Under the pieces are notes generated by a model. The model was not told where the DNA came from. It saw only the letters and a list, made by a program, of their open reading frames with translations, and made no database searches. Positions 18,992 to 27,914 of a stretch of 64,000 nt of DNA are shown one piece after another. The stretch is from Sphingobacterium bambusae (GTDB taxonomy: Bacteria > Bacteroidota > Bacteroidia > Sphingobacteriales > Sphingobacteriaceae): positions 4,154,001-4,218,000 of the forward strand of contig NZ_CP138332.1 of the NCBI RefSeq assembly GCF_033955345.1, written 5' to 3'. How positions within the stretch are numbered: position 1 is the stretch's first letter; each line of letters begins with the position of its first letter. The translations under genes were made by a program, and so were the position numbers.

Positions 18992-19663
18992 ATGAAGATA
19001 CTGATAGTTGAAGATGAACCGGAACTACGGAAGGTCATGTCTGCTTTTCTAGCGGGGGAGCACTATGTTGTAGAGACGGCCGCGGATTATGCATCGGGGC
19101 TATCGAAGATAGCGAATTATAGCTACGATTGCATATTGCTAGATGTGATGCTGCCCGGTGGTAGTGGTATTTCCCTGTTGCGGGAGCTGCGCAATTTGGG
19201 AAAACTCGATGCGGTAATTGTCGTGTCGGCTAAAGATGCTGTAGAGGATAAAGTTCAGGGATTGGAACTCGGTGCCGATGACTATTTGGCAAAACCTTTC
19301 CATCTGTCGGAATTATTAGCGCGAATAAAAACGGTGATTCGGCGAAATAACCACCATCGGGAGCAGGCCTTGCAATTCAAGAATGTAAAACTGTTTCCTG
19401 AAGATCGTAAGTTGCTTATTAGCGAACGGGAAGTGCTGCTAAATCGAAAGGAATACGACCTGTTCTATTATTTTATGATCCGACCTGGGAAGTTGGTGCC
19501 TAAAACTGCTTTGGCCGAAGCCGTTTGGGGAGATGATGCCGATCAGGCTGATAGCCTCGATTTCATCTACTCACAGATTAAAAATCTGCGAAAAAAATTA
19601 AAAGATAGCCATGCGGAAATCGATTTTCAAGCCGTGTATGGCGTCGGTTATAAACTGGTGTAA
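18992..19663 (+). CDS. OmpR-family response regulator
   Basis: The 223-residue protein has a receiver domain with Glu7/Asp8, phospho-acceptor Asp51 (CILLDVMLPGGSG), Ser79 and Lys101 (LAKPF). A winged-helix DNA-binding domain follows (about 130-223, ending AVYGVGYKLV). Its partner kinase starts 3 nt after its stop codon. The target genes are unknown. A near-consensus -7 element (TAGTTTAG, 18977-18984) sits so close to the ATG that the mRNA may be almost leaderless. Confidence 0.93.
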   Translation: MKILIVEDEPELRKVMSAFLAGEHYVVETAADYASGLSKIANYSYDCILLDVMLPGGSGISLLRELRNLGKLDAVIVVSAKDAVEDKVQGLELGADDYLAKPFHLSELLARIKTVIRRNNHHREQALQFKNVKLFPEDRKLLISEREVLLNRKEYDLFYYFMIRPGKLVPKTALAEAVWGDDADQADSLDFIYSQIKNLRKKLKDSHAEIDFQAVYGVGYKLV

Positions 19664-19665
19664 GG

Positions 19666-20946
19666 ATGCAGATTTCTTTAAAAAATTACACACTTCGTTA
19701 TCTCAGTCTAGCTTTTTTTCTGATTATATCGGTGTGGGCTGCCTTATTTTATGCTTACATCTTAGATGAGGTATACGATAATGTGGATGATGGATTGAAA
19801 AACCAAAAAATAGAGATCTTAAGGGAGCTGTACAAGTTTCCTGAACTACTCGAAACTTCGGAATTTGGAATTAGCCAGTTTCGGATCCTACCAGTGAAGG
19901 ATATGGACGATTTTTCGGAGGAGAATAAGTTGTCCAGCGTTTTTTTCTACATGCCCTACGACGATGAACAAGAGCCTTACAGGGTGTTGAGCACAGGTTT
20001 TTATGCGGCAAATAAAAAGCCATATCACTTGGAGATTCGAACCTCGACCGTTGAAGAAGACGATCTGATTTACGACTTAACGACGGCTTTAATTGTGCTC
20101 TACATCGTTTTGGTGCTTGGGATGTATTTGATCAATGAGGTGGTATTGCGTAAAGCATGGAAGCCTTTTACCACCATTCTTGCCAATCTGAATCATTATC
20201 GCTTTGGTCAGAAAGCAAGTTTAAAGTCTATCCGTACCAATGTCGTGGAATTCAACAAGCTGGATGAGGAAATTCGACGTATGTGGAATAGAAATGAAGA
20301 GGTCTTTGAAGAACAGAAACGTTTTATCGAAAATGCAGCACATGAACTGCAGACACCCTTGGCCATTACGATCAACAAGTTGGAATTGTTGATGGAGGAT
20401 GAGACACTTTCGGAAGCACAGTTGACACAAATCGAGGAGTCTAAATCTTCATTACGTCGAATGGTCAATCTGAATAAGGCCCTCCTGATGATGTCGCGCA
20501 TTGAGAACAAGCAGTATGCCCACGTGGAACCTGTGAATTTTAATCTGCTAACTAATCAACTGATCGAAGACCTTACAGATTTGTTCGCTTTCAAGGAGAT
20601 CGAGCTAGAGCGTCTAGAACAGGGCGTTTTTGTCGCAGAAATGAATCCTGATCTGGCGCATATTCTCGTGTCCAATCTTTTAAGAAATGCGGTTCGCCAT
20701 AATAACATAACGGGTAAGATATCGGTATCCTTTCAGCCTCAACAACTTGTTATCGCCAATACTGGTCCGAAAGAAGCGTTGGATGCCGAGCGTCTGTTCC
20801 TTCGATTTTATAAAGGTGCACAGGAAGGACAATCCAATGGTTTAGGACTCGCTATTGTGAAGTCTATCATAGATTCCTCTCCGAATATTCAGTTGGAATA
20901 TGTCTATTCTGCTGGACAGCATATATTTATTGTCAAGCACGCCTAA
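19666..20946 (+). CDS. Sensor histidine kinase
   Basis: The 426-residue membrane kinase has TM1 at about 11-31, a periplasmic domain of about 105 residues and TM2 at about 139-161. The HisKA domain has phospho-acceptor His226 (ENAAHELQTPLA). A HATPase domain follows, with the N box LVSNLLRNAVRHNN and the G box GLGLAIVKS. It lies 2 nt after the response regulator and is surely co-transcribed with it. The signal is unknown. Bacteroidota kinases of this build often respond to cell envelope or metal stress, but nothing here decides it. Confidence 0.93.
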   Translation: MQISLKNYTLRYLSLAFFLIISVWAALFYAYILDEVYDNVDDGLKNQKIEILRELYKFPELLETSEFGISQFRILPVKDMDDFSEENKLSSVFFYMPYDDEQEPYRVLSTGFYAANKKPYHLEIRTSTVEEDDLIYDLTTALIVLYIVLVLGMYLINEVVLRKAWKPFTTILANLNHYRFGQKASLKSIRTNVVEFNKLDEEIRRMWNRNEEVFEEQKRFIENAAHELQTPLAITINKLELLMEDETLSEAQLTQIEESKSSLRRMVNLNKALLMMSRIENKQYAHVEPVNFNLLTNQLIEDLTDLFAFKEIELERLEQGVFVAEMNPDLAHILVSNLLRNAVRHNNITGKISVSFQPQQLVIANTGPKEALDAERLFLRFYKGAQEGQSNGLGLAIVKSIIDSSPNIQLEYVYSAGQHIFIVKHA

Positions 20947-21105
20947 GGTCAGGTATACGGATAAATAGTGAGCTACAACTTGTCTTATTGTCTCTGTTTC
21001 TTCGATTTACCCATTTCGGTCAACGAATTCTTGGGAGCGATTTTAGCTTTCGATAAAAGACTTCTTCTGTAGTAAATTTGTATTTCTTTATGTAGAGATA
21101 TTTGG

Positions 21106-21113
21106 TATATTTG
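21106..21113 (+). promoter_or_regulatory. -7 element for the DUF3857 gene
   Basis: TATATTTG is an exact match to TAnnTTTG; a weaker ATATTTGG copy lies just upstream. The predicted 5' leader is about 20 nt. Confidence 0.5.
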
Positions 21114-21135
21114 GATACCAGTTATTATTATATAT

Positions 21136-23115
21136 ATGAAATATATCATTATTAGCCTTTTCCTCTTAGGTGCATGCGGATTACGTGCACAGGATTTCTC
21201 ATTCGGCAAGGTCAAGGAATCCGATTTCCATGTTCAAAGCGCGTTGTTGGATAGCAGTGCAAATGGCATCGTACTCAACGAGTACGGTTACGCCAATATC
21301 GAACTGAGCCCGATTGGGGATAAGGGGTTCGAGATTGAATACTATTATCACGTCTTGATTAAGATTTTGAATAAAGAGGGCTATGACGAAGCGAATTTTA
21401 CAGTTCCGTTATATGTCAATAATTCGAATAAAGAGACCTTGGTAGAGGCCAAGGGATTTACCTATAATATGGAAGCTGGAAAGGTGCAGAAAGTGGAATT
21501 GGGAAAGGAAAACGTGCTGACGGAGAAAACGACTAAAACACAGCATTTGGTTAAGATTGCTTTTCCGCAGGTCAAAGAGGGTTCTATCGTGGAGCTGCGC
21601 TATAAAACAAAATCTCCTTTTCTATTTAGTTTGAATGCCTGGACCTTTCAAACGACCATTCCAAAGCTACGTAGTGAATTTGTGACACGTATTCCAGAGA
21701 TATGTACCTATCGTATCAACCTAAAAGGTGGAATGCCCTTGAGCAACAGGAAAGCGGAGAACTACAATACACAACTTTCTACCAGCGTAGGTGAAGTGAT
21801 GGGCGAGAAAATATCGTATCTGATGACCGATATTCCTGCTTTTGTTGCGGAAGATTATATGACCGCTTCGAAGAATTTTCGATCGATATTGACTTTTGAA
21901 CTGGCACGCTATGCTATTCCTTTTGGGCCTAATGAAACCTTCTCTCTGACTTGGAACGATGTGCATCGTTCTTTGGTTGAAGATGAGAATTTCGGTGGAC
22001 AGTTGAAGCGAAAGGGAGCGCTGAAGGAGTTCATTGACCCACTTCTTGTCAACAACGCCAATGATTTCGACAAAGCAAAGCTCATCTATGATTATATTCG
22101 CAAGCAGGTTAAATGGAACGAGCGTCACGGGCTCTTCGCGTCCGTTGGGATCAAAAAAGCGTTGGAAACCAGAACTGGGAATAGTGCGGATATAAATTTG
22201 GCTTTGGTAAGTGCACTGAATTACGCTGGCATTCCAGCAGAACCTATTATTTTGTCGACACGTGATAATGGCTATCCGGGCATGTACAGCGCGGGCATGT
22301 CTGAATTTAATCATGTGATTGCACGTACCAATATCGATGGGCAGTCTTTCTATTTGGATGCCAGCTCTCGTTACGAACCCTTTGGAAATCTACCTTTTCA
22401 ATGCATCAATTATCAGGGGCGCAACATTCCGTTGGATGGACAGTCTGATTGGGTACCGTTGCAAGCTAATTTGGTTTCCAGCTTAACGGTCTATTTCGAT
22501 GGGAAATTAGATGCAGAAGGTACCTTGAAAGGAAAGCTCACGCTGAATAGAGGAGGGTACACAGCAACATCGAAGCGCTCGGCGATGGATGCGGTTACTT
22601 CCATTGAAGAATATTTTGAGGATTATCAGGAGAAGCTTACCCATATGAACATCACGGAAGCGGAAGTAGAAAACAGGGAAAACTGTGAGATGTTACTGAA
22701 AGAATCCATGGATGTGGAAATCACGAACTTCGCGACGGTAGATAACAAAGAACTACATTTTAACCCCATTGTGTACGGAAAAACGGAGAAAAACCCTTTT
22801 AATTTGGCGACAAGATCCTATCCGGTAGATATTGGCGCCAAGACGCAGGAGAATATGACCTTTATCATTGAAGTGCCCGAAGGATTTACCATTACAGAGG
22901 AATCGCTTGCTGCAAAAATGAATATGGCACTCCCTAATCGGGATGCCCGCTTTGTGTATTCGCTCGCGCAGGAAGGTAATATCTTAACGGTACAGTTGCT
23001 CACGCAGATTAATAAACCTCTATTCCTGCCCGAGGAATACTTTGATCTTAAAGAATTCTTCAGTCGGATTATACAAGGGCAAAAAAATAGCTGCGTGTTA
23101 AAACAGAAAGGATAG
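21136..23115 (+). CDS. DUF3857 protein with pseudo-transglutaminase domain
   Basis: This 659-residue exported protein has a signal peptide (MKYIIISLFLLGACGLRAQ), a DUF3857 beta-domain (about 50-220), a transglutaminase-like core (about 290-410) and a C-terminal DUF3858-like region. In the core, the position of the catalytic Cys is Ser (RTGNSADINLAL), while the downstream His (EFNHVIA) and Asp (YLDAS) remain, so classical cysteine chemistry is unlikely. It is convergent with a second DUF3857 gene in which the Cys is intact. The function is unknown; a periplasmic or surface binding role is plausible. Confidence 0.85.
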   Translation: MKYIIISLFLLGACGLRAQDFSFGKVKESDFHVQSALLDSSANGIVLNEYGYANIELSPIGDKGFEIEYYYHVLIKILNKEGYDEANFTVPLYVNNSNKETLVEAKGFTYNMEAGKVQKVELGKENVLTEKTTKTQHLVKIAFPQVKEGSIVELRYKTKSPFLFSLNAWTFQTTIPKLRSEFVTRIPEICTYRINLKGGMPLSNRKAENYNTQLSTSVGEVMGEKISYLMTDIPAFVAEDYMTASKNFRSILTFELARYAIPFGPNETFSLTWNDVHRSLVEDENFGGQLKRKGALKEFIDPLLVNNANDFDKAKLIYDYIRKQVKWNERHGLFASVGIKKALETRTGNSADINLALVSALNYAGIPAEPIILSTRDNGYPGMYSAGMSEFNHVIARTNIDGQSFYLDASSRYEPFGNLPFQCINYQGRNIPLDGQSDWVPLQANLVSSLTVYFDGKLDAEGTLKGKLTLNRGGYTATSKRSAMDAVTSIEEYFEDYQEKLTHMNITEAEVENRENCEMLLKESMDVEITNFATVDNKELHFNPIVYGKTEKNPFNLATRSYPVDIGAKTQENMTFIIEVPEGFTITEESLAAKMNMALPNRDARFVYSLAQEGNILTVQLLTQINKPLFLPEEYFDLKEFFSRIIQGQKNSCVLKQKG

Positions 23116-23128
23116 TTTAGGAAAGTGT

Positions 23129-23172
23129 TTTACACTTGAAATCCCGCATTACTGCAGGATTTCAAGTGTAAA
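23129..23172. terminator. Shared hairpin between convergent DUF3857 genes
   Basis: A 16-bp perfect stem (23129-23144 with 23157-23172) with a 12-nt loop. The stop codon of the minus-strand gene lies inside the loop, and its last codons form one arm. It probably ends transcription from both sides, though T tracts are short. Confidence 0.6.
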
Positions 23173-25053
23173 TCTACCTTTGTCGGTTTGACTTACCGAT
23201 TTTAGAAATTCTTGAAAATCACCATAGAGTTGAGGCTCGTATGTCCCTTGTTTAATGGTCAAAATTCGGTTGGTGATCAGCTTGTTGTCTTCGATACGAG
23301 CCGTGAACGAATAATTGCCCATCTCGCAGCTAAACTCCTTTTTCATCGGAAGCATCAATTTGCTGACGTTTTCCGGTAGATCTATTTCCACATTATCTTC
23401 ATCTGTAAAACCTCTGTTGATATAGATTTGCTGCTGTCTATTCTCATTGCGCTGTATATTGCCGTAACTATTGAAAAGAGAAGACGGTATTTGTAGCCTA
23501 TTACTCGTCTTAGAGGCGATGTTGCCTATTGAAATCGCAATGTTCTCTTGTATACCTGGTGCATATTCTTGATCGATCTTCGCATAATCGATGTTATTAA
23601 AACTGATGTTGTTGATGTCATAGTGACGTGCTAAAAGCTTGGGCTTTTCGGTATTATTCGCACGGAAGACATCCATATGGTTGTCATACTGCGTGCCAAA
23701 GAACTGCGTTTCTATAGTTCCTTGTAAGTTGGTTAAGTCCAATAATTTCAGTTTTGCCGTCCGCAATTGTCTGTTGTCTTTTTCACTATACGTTGGCGTG
23801 CGTAGTACTTTGCCTCCGTTAGGTGTACAGGCCAATACGAGGCGGTCGTCGGTGAAGTCGCCCAAGAATCCAAAAGGCATCTCTTGGCTGGTACATTCCA
23901 ACCAGGTGGTGTCGTTTTCAAAAGGGATACATAGAATAATGTGGTTTCCATCCTGCACATTAGCGAAATCAAACTTTAGACTCTCTTTTTTATTTCCGGC
24001 CTCTACAACACAATAATAGGAGGGAATGTCGGCAAACGTAAGTAGATTTTGCATGTAGTTAACCAATGCCTTACAATCTCCATATCCATACTTCTCCACA
24101 TCGCTGGCCGGAAAAGGTTCTAGTCCTCCTATGCCAATCTGAATACTCACATAACGAGTCTTCTCTTGCAGATACTTATACAGTCGTTTCGCTTTTTCCT
24201 TGTCCGTTTTGCAATCTTTGATCAAGTCGAGCACTTTGCTTTTTGCCTTTTCATCCAAATTTTGTTTGCCAGCCAATAGGTTGTCATACTTCCATTTGCC
24301 AAATTCCTCCCAGTTATCAAACGAACCGCTTCTGCCGTAATAAGATATCTTCTTTGGAACGATATTGACCTGTACCGCCTGTTCACGAAAGCTACGAGTA
24401 TAGTTTTCTTCTTTGACAGCGGGTAGACTGCTCACTTCCCATTTATACGAAGTTAGTTTTTCGGTTTTTTCAACCTTGGCATCGTTGCTGATATGTTGGG
24501 TATGCGCGCGAATTTCTACGGCAGGCGCTGCAGCAAAGACATATTCACTGTGTTCTACAGCAAGTTGTGGGCTGTAATTGGGCGTCCAACTCGGAATGGC
24601 TAAGTTCTGCTTGTGTTGAACTTCGTAGGAAATTTCGATGGTGTAAGGATATTGTATGGCATTGTACTGGTAGAGTTTCAACCTGCTATCGGAAAACATC
24701 GAGAAACCATCAGCAGCACTGATATCAACAAAATTCTTTGCTGTAATTTTATGAATCGGCATGCCGAATTCATTGTAGATGGTACCCTTAATCGATTTTA
24801 TTACCGCACTTTTGTTGTAGTAAAGAGGCACAGCGGCATAGTAGTCGCCACTTTTATTGTGCACGGTAATTGCTTTCTTGACGCGTAACAGCACATCATT
24901 TTCTGCACGCATCTCCACATAAACAGATTCGTCGCGCACTGTAGCTGCCGCGCGTGCTTTTAATTCTTTTGGTATAGATTCGACCGCGTAATGTAGTTGC
25001 GCTTTACTGTACAACGACAACATCGCGAAGTAGATCAACACAATATATTTCAT
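23149..25053 (-). CDS. DUF3857/transglutaminase-like exported protein
   Basis: This 634-residue protein has a signal peptide (MKYIVLIYFAMLSLYSKAQ), DUF3857 (about 50-210), a transglutaminase-like domain (about 260-390) and a C-terminal beta region. The catalytic triad looks intact: Cys in YGYGDCKALVNYM, His in GNHIIL, and an acidic residue in WLECTSQ (Glu instead of the usual Asp). It could be a protease or amidase-like enzyme in the periplasm. It faces the Cys-less paralogue at 21136, and the two genes share one terminator hairpin. Confidence 0.85.
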   Translation of the reverse strand: MKYIVLIYFAMLSLYSKAQLHYAVESIPKELKARAAATVRDESVYVEMRAENDVLLRVKKAITVHNKSGDYYAAVPLYYNKSAVIKSIKGTIYNEFGMPIHKITAKNFVDISAADGFSMFSDSRLKLYQYNAIQYPYTIEISYEVQHKQNLAIPSWTPNYSPQLAVEHSEYVFAAAPAVEIRAHTQHISNDAKVEKTEKLTSYKWEVSSLPAVKEENYTRSFREQAVQVNIVPKKISYYGRSGSFDNWEEFGKWKYDNLLAGKQNLDEKAKSKVLDLIKDCKTDKEKAKRLYKYLQEKTRYVSIQIGIGGLEPFPASDVEKYGYGDCKALVNYMQNLLTFADIPSYYCVVEAGNKKESLKFDFANVQDGNHIILCIPFENDTTWLECTSQEMPFGFLGDFTDDRLVLACTPNGGKVLRTPTYSEKDNRQLRTAKLKLLDLTNLQGTIETQFFGTQYDNHMDVFRANNTEKPKLLARHYDINNISFNNIDYAKIDQEYAPGIQENIAISIGNIASKTSNRLQIPSSLFNSYGNIQRNENRQQQIYINRGFTDEDNVEIDLPENVSKLMLPMKKEFSCEMGNYSFTARIEDNKLITNRILTIKQGTYEPQLYGDFQEFLKSVSQTDKGRFTLEILQ

Positions 25054-25174
25054 AACAATTGGTTTGTTTTTTGTGGTTAAAGATAGTGATTTCTCTGGCT
25101 ATTTTTGTTTTGATCGAGAATTATTTCATCTTTACGGATTATGCTTTTACTTGAGGGCTATTCGATATGGCTCT

Positions 25175-25205
25175 TTTGTGGTGTGTGCATTTATCCTTAT
25201 ATTTA
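25175..25205 (+). promoter_or_regulatory. Promoter of the Dabb gene
   Basis: TTTG (25175-25178), a 19-nt spacer and TATATTTA (25198-25205; 7 of 8 matches). It lies inside a possible N-terminal extension, so it supports the ATG at 25224. Confidence 0.6.
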
Positions 25206-25223
25206 AGCAAATCAATCACAAAC

Positions 25224-25643
25224 ATGGAACGACGAAATTTTTTAAAATCTGTGGCTGTTGCAGGTACCTCTGCAACGATACTCACTGCCTGCGGTGCTGC
25301 TTCAGGTGATGCTGTACAGCAAGAGCTAGAGCCGGGACGCATTGTGCATTCGGTATATTTTTGGCTAAAGGAAGGAATTACGGAAGAGGACGAAAAGGAT
25401 TTTCTGAACTTCTTTGAGGCATTGAAAAAAGTGCCTGGAATCCATAGCTTCCATGTAGGAAAACCGGCTGCTACGACAGCTCGCGAGGTGGTAGATAATT
25501 CGTTTCACTACAGTCTAATCGTTACCTTCAAAAGCCTTGACGATATTAATACTTACGAGAAACACCCCGATCACCTCGCAGCAGCAGGTAAATACAGCAA
25601 GTACTGGACGAAAGTCGCTGTCCGTGATATGCAATTGCTTTAG
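25224..25643 (+). CDS. Dabb-domain lipoprotein with Tat-like signal
   Basis: The 139-residue protein starts ERRNFLK, a good twin-arginine motif, followed by a short hydrophobic stretch and the lipobox LTAC (Cys23). The mature part is a stress-responsive A/B barrel (Dabb) domain: IVHSVYFWLKEG near the start, the pattern PGIHSFHVGKP, and HPDHLA. Dabb proteins are dimeric ferredoxin-like folds of mixed function; the role here is unknown. An in-frame upstream ATG at 25167 would overlap the promoter and lose the signal peptide, so I reject it. Confidence 0.85.
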   Translation: MERRNFLKSVAVAGTSATILTACGAASGDAVQQELEPGRIVHSVYFWLKEGITEEDEKDFLNFFEALKKVPGIHSFHVGKPAATTAREVVDNSFHYSLIVTFKSLDDINTYEKHPDHLAAAGKYSKYWTKVAVRDMQLL

Positions 25644-25664
25644 GAAATGGAAAACTGTAGGGAC

Positions 25665-26288
25665 TTAACCCCACAGTTCTTTGAATTTGTCTCCTCTAAA
25701 GATACGCTTAGCATTTCCTCTGATCACGGCAGACTGGTTTTCCCATGCTTGCTGTTGACTTTTGCCCCATTCCAGCTGCTGCAATTGCTGTATTTTTTCC
25801 AACAGCCGTTGATAGGCCAGCTTTCTGTTTTGCAGCTGCGAGCGGGTGTCCATAACCTGCACGATAATCCCCGTTGGGATGTGCAATGCCCGCACAGCAC
25901 TGTTAACCTTGTTAACATGTTGTCCGCCAGGACCGCTGCTTCGCATAGTCTGGTAAAGGATATCACGCTCACACAACGAAATGTTGTGTTCTTCCGCCAG
26001 TTCATAAATACCTACAAACCAGTTTTTACGCTTGTGCTTTGGTCGGAAAGGGCTTCGGTTGATCCAACAGATGCTACCCAGCCATCGAGCAATAAAGGCC
26101 TCGGCCTGATCACCCTTTAGCTTCAAGGTAAAGCAGCTACGCAGTTCGTCCTTGAATGACTGTTCCAGTATTTCCGTGGATAGTCCCGCTAAGCTTGCTT
26201 CTTTTAAAATTATATCCTGTAGATGGTGTACCAAATAGTCACATTCTTTAGGACCATTTCCTGCGGTGACTTGAATTCGTTTTTCCAT
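25665..26288 (-). CDS. prfH: Peptide chain release factor H homologue (PrfH)
   Basis: The 207-residue protein is a release-factor paralogue with the peptidyl-tRNA hydrolysis motif GGQ at 121-123 (SSGPGGQHVNKVNSAVR) but without the stop-codon-reading domains of RF1/RF2. The segment RSPFRPKHKRKNWF (78-91) is characteristic of PrfH. PrfH is known to release nascent chains from ribosomes damaged in the decoding centre so that a partner RtcB can reseal the 16S rRNA. It follows rtcB by 12 nt in the same operon, which fits that role. I see no terminator after it. Confidence 0.92.
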   Translation of the reverse strand: MEKRIQVTAGNGPKECDYLVHHLQDIILKEASLAGLSTEILEQSFKDELRSCFTLKLKGDQAEAFIARWLGSICWINRSPFRPKHKRKNWFVGIYELAEEHNISLCERDILYQTMRSSGPGGQHVNKVNSAVRALHIPTGIIVQVMDTRSQLQNRKLAYQRLLEKIQQLQQLEWGKSQQQAWENQSAVIRGNAKRIFRGDKFKELWG

Positions 26289-26300
26289 TATTAATACATG

Positions 26301-27692
26301 TTATTTGTCCATGCGGACAATTTTGGGGGTGAAGGTGCCCAATACTTGAACGAGCTCGTCTTGTAAGGCCATGACCGTGTGTATATTTTTGTAGGCCATT
26401 GGTGCTTCGTCTACCGCTCCTCCAATAAGTTCCACCCCTTGGTTTTCTAATGTTTTGAGCATGTCGCTCTTTTTTATAGTACTCTTGCATGCTCCGCGAG
26501 ATAGAACGCGTCCGGCGCCGTGTGAAGCGGATGCTAGACTTAAAGGATTGCCTTTTCCCTCGACAATGAAGCCCGGCGCGGTCATGGATCCTGGTATGAT
26601 GCCCAATACACCTTTTCCTGCGGGTGTCGCACCCTTACGGTGCACGATGCATCGCTTGCCATCCACTACCTCTTCCCATGCAAAATTGTGATGGTTTTCG
26701 ATAATCACCGCAGGTCTACTTCCAATTGCCTTGGCCATTCGACGATGTATATCATCATGGCAGGCCTTCGCATAGTCGCCGGCGAGGTTCATGGCAAGCC
26801 AATATTCCTGTCCGTCGTGCGTATTTAGGTCTAACCACGCTAGGTGTTGTACCTGTCGAGGAAGCGGACATTGCTTTGTCGCCAAGTAGGTATAGTGCTT
26901 TGCAATGTTTGCACCCAACCCCCGCGATCCGCTGTGCGATAACAAGGCAAGATATTCGCCTTTTGGCAACTTCCAGTCGGCGCGAGACTCCTGTAACTGC
27001 ACTATGCCGAACTCCACGAAATGATTGCCGCCACCAGAGGTGCCCAGTTGGCGATATGCCTTATCACGCAACGATTTCAACAAAGGAATATCCTTGAAAG
27101 CCGCTCGCTCAAAGATTTCGTGGTCGCTTTTTACTTTGTGCGTTTCATTCATCCCAAATTTGCTATGCTCCGACAGCAGATTTCTCAATTGATAGGTCCG
27201 CCCCTTAAGATAGGAGCCAGGGATATCAAAAATGGATAAACTCATCCTGCAGCCGATATCGACACCTACACCGTAGGGTATCACCGCGTTGTCCGTAGCT
27301 AAAACTCCGCCTATAGGCAAGCCATATCCCGAATGTGCATCGGGCATCAACGCACCCTTGATCGATACCGGAAGTTTTAAAGCATCGTACAATTGTCTTT
27401 TCGCCAGCTCATCGATCTCGTTTTCACCGAATATGCAGAAAGGAGCTCGGTTACTGTTGAGCTGCCGTAAGCGAATCTCTACCGGTTGGATAAGTCCTTC
27501 GGCTACCTTGCCCCATATGGCATCGCCCATAAAGTCTTTCGGTGAGCGCAGTACTTCCTTCGCCTCCTGTAATATGCGTTCTTTTTTCTCGCGTTTGCGA
27601 TAGCGATGAATCTGCCCTAGGGCGATGTTCACCGTATTATTTTGTGGAAAGCCCATTTTGATAAGGTCCTTTCCGGATAATTTATTTCCCAT
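26301..27692 (-). CDS. rtcB: RNA ligase RtcB, PrfH-linked type
   Basis: RtcB joins RNA 2',3'-cyclic phosphate (or 3'-phosphate) and 5'-OH ends using GTP and Mn. The 463-residue protein has the metal site GVGVDIGC (Asp145, Cys148), GTSGGGNHF, SHSGSRGLG, NHHNFAWEE, and the guanylylated His in SHGAGR (His391). An N-terminal extension of about 70 residues (SGKDLIKMGFPQNNTVNIAL) marks it off from the short E. coli form. Linkage to prfH points to repair of cleaved ribosomes rather than tRNA splicing. No archease or RtcA gene is beside it. Its only consensus promoter lies upstream of a small leader ORF and a terminator. Confidence 0.95.
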   Translation of the reverse strand: MGNKLSGKDLIKMGFPQNNTVNIALGQIHRYRKREKKERILQEAKEVLRSPKDFMGDAIWGKVAEGLIQPVEIRLRQLNSNRAPFCIFGENEIDELAKRQLYDALKLPVSIKGALMPDAHSGYGLPIGGVLATDNAVIPYGVGVDIGCRMSLSIFDIPGSYLKGRTYQLRNLLSEHSKFGMNETHKVKSDHEIFERAAFKDIPLLKSLRDKAYRQLGTSGGGNHFVEFGIVQLQESRADWKLPKGEYLALLSHSGSRGLGANIAKHYTYLATKQCPLPRQVQHLAWLDLNTHDGQEYWLAMNLAGDYAKACHDDIHRRMAKAIGSRPAVIIENHHNFAWEEVVDGKRCIVHRKGATPAGKGVLGIIPGSMTAPGFIVEGKGNPLSLASASHGAGRVLSRGACKSTIKKSDMLKTLENQGVELIGGAVDEAPMAYKNIHTVMALQDELVQVLGTFTPKIVRMDK

Positions 27693-27716
27693 TATTATTC
27701 TTGTTCATTTCAATTT

Positions 27717-27734
27717 ATCTGCACACGTGCAGAT
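27717..27734. repeat. Palindrome upstream of rtcB
   Basis: An 18-bp inverted repeat with 8-bp arms (ATCTGCAC and GTGCAGAT) around two bases, 25 nt before the rtcB ATG. It may be an operator or a hairpin in the mRNA leader. Confidence 0.55.
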
Positions 27735-27814
27735 CTACATTCTTTTATGAAATTCGGGAAGTATTTTGTTGGATTTATGCTACCGGAGAAGCGGAGTGTT
27801 GGTTGACAGCATAC

Positions 27815-27841
27815 TTAGGGTGCTGGCTGTCTTTTTCGCTT
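27815..27841. other. Hairpin between leader terminator and rtcB
   Basis: GACAGC (27815-27820) pairs with GCTGTC (27836-27841). An alternative, mutually exclusive pairing uses CAGCA and TGCTG inside it. On the plus strand five T residues follow, but no plus-strand gene precedes it. It lies in the presumed rtcB leader RNA. Confidence 0.35.
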
Positions 27842-27861
27842 TGGTGGTTTTACCCAAAAAA

Positions 27862-27889
27862 ATAAAAGCCCGAATGATCTTCGGGCTTT
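27862..27889 (-). terminator. Intrinsic terminator in the rtcB leader (possible attenuator)
   Basis: A perfect 10-bp stem (27865-27874 with 27880-27889) with a 5-nt loop is followed on the minus strand by TTTTATTTTTTT, a strong signal. It lies 25 nt past a 27-codon ORF and 170 nt before rtcB. Its 5' arm (27879-27891) can pair instead with the 3' end of that ORF (27926-27938) at 12 of 13 positions, which would prevent terminator formation. Confidence 0.85.
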
Positions 27890-27914
27890 ATTATATTTCG
27901 AGTAAGAAACTTTT

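Noticed and set aside
21721..22314. Open frame of 197 codons opposite the DUF3857 gene
   Set aside because: A shadow of the real coding strand, low complexity and no start signals.
27815..27846. Plus-strand terminator from the hairpin with five T residues
   Set aside because: No plus-strand gene precedes it within reach, so I treat it as structure in the rtcB leader, not a terminator.
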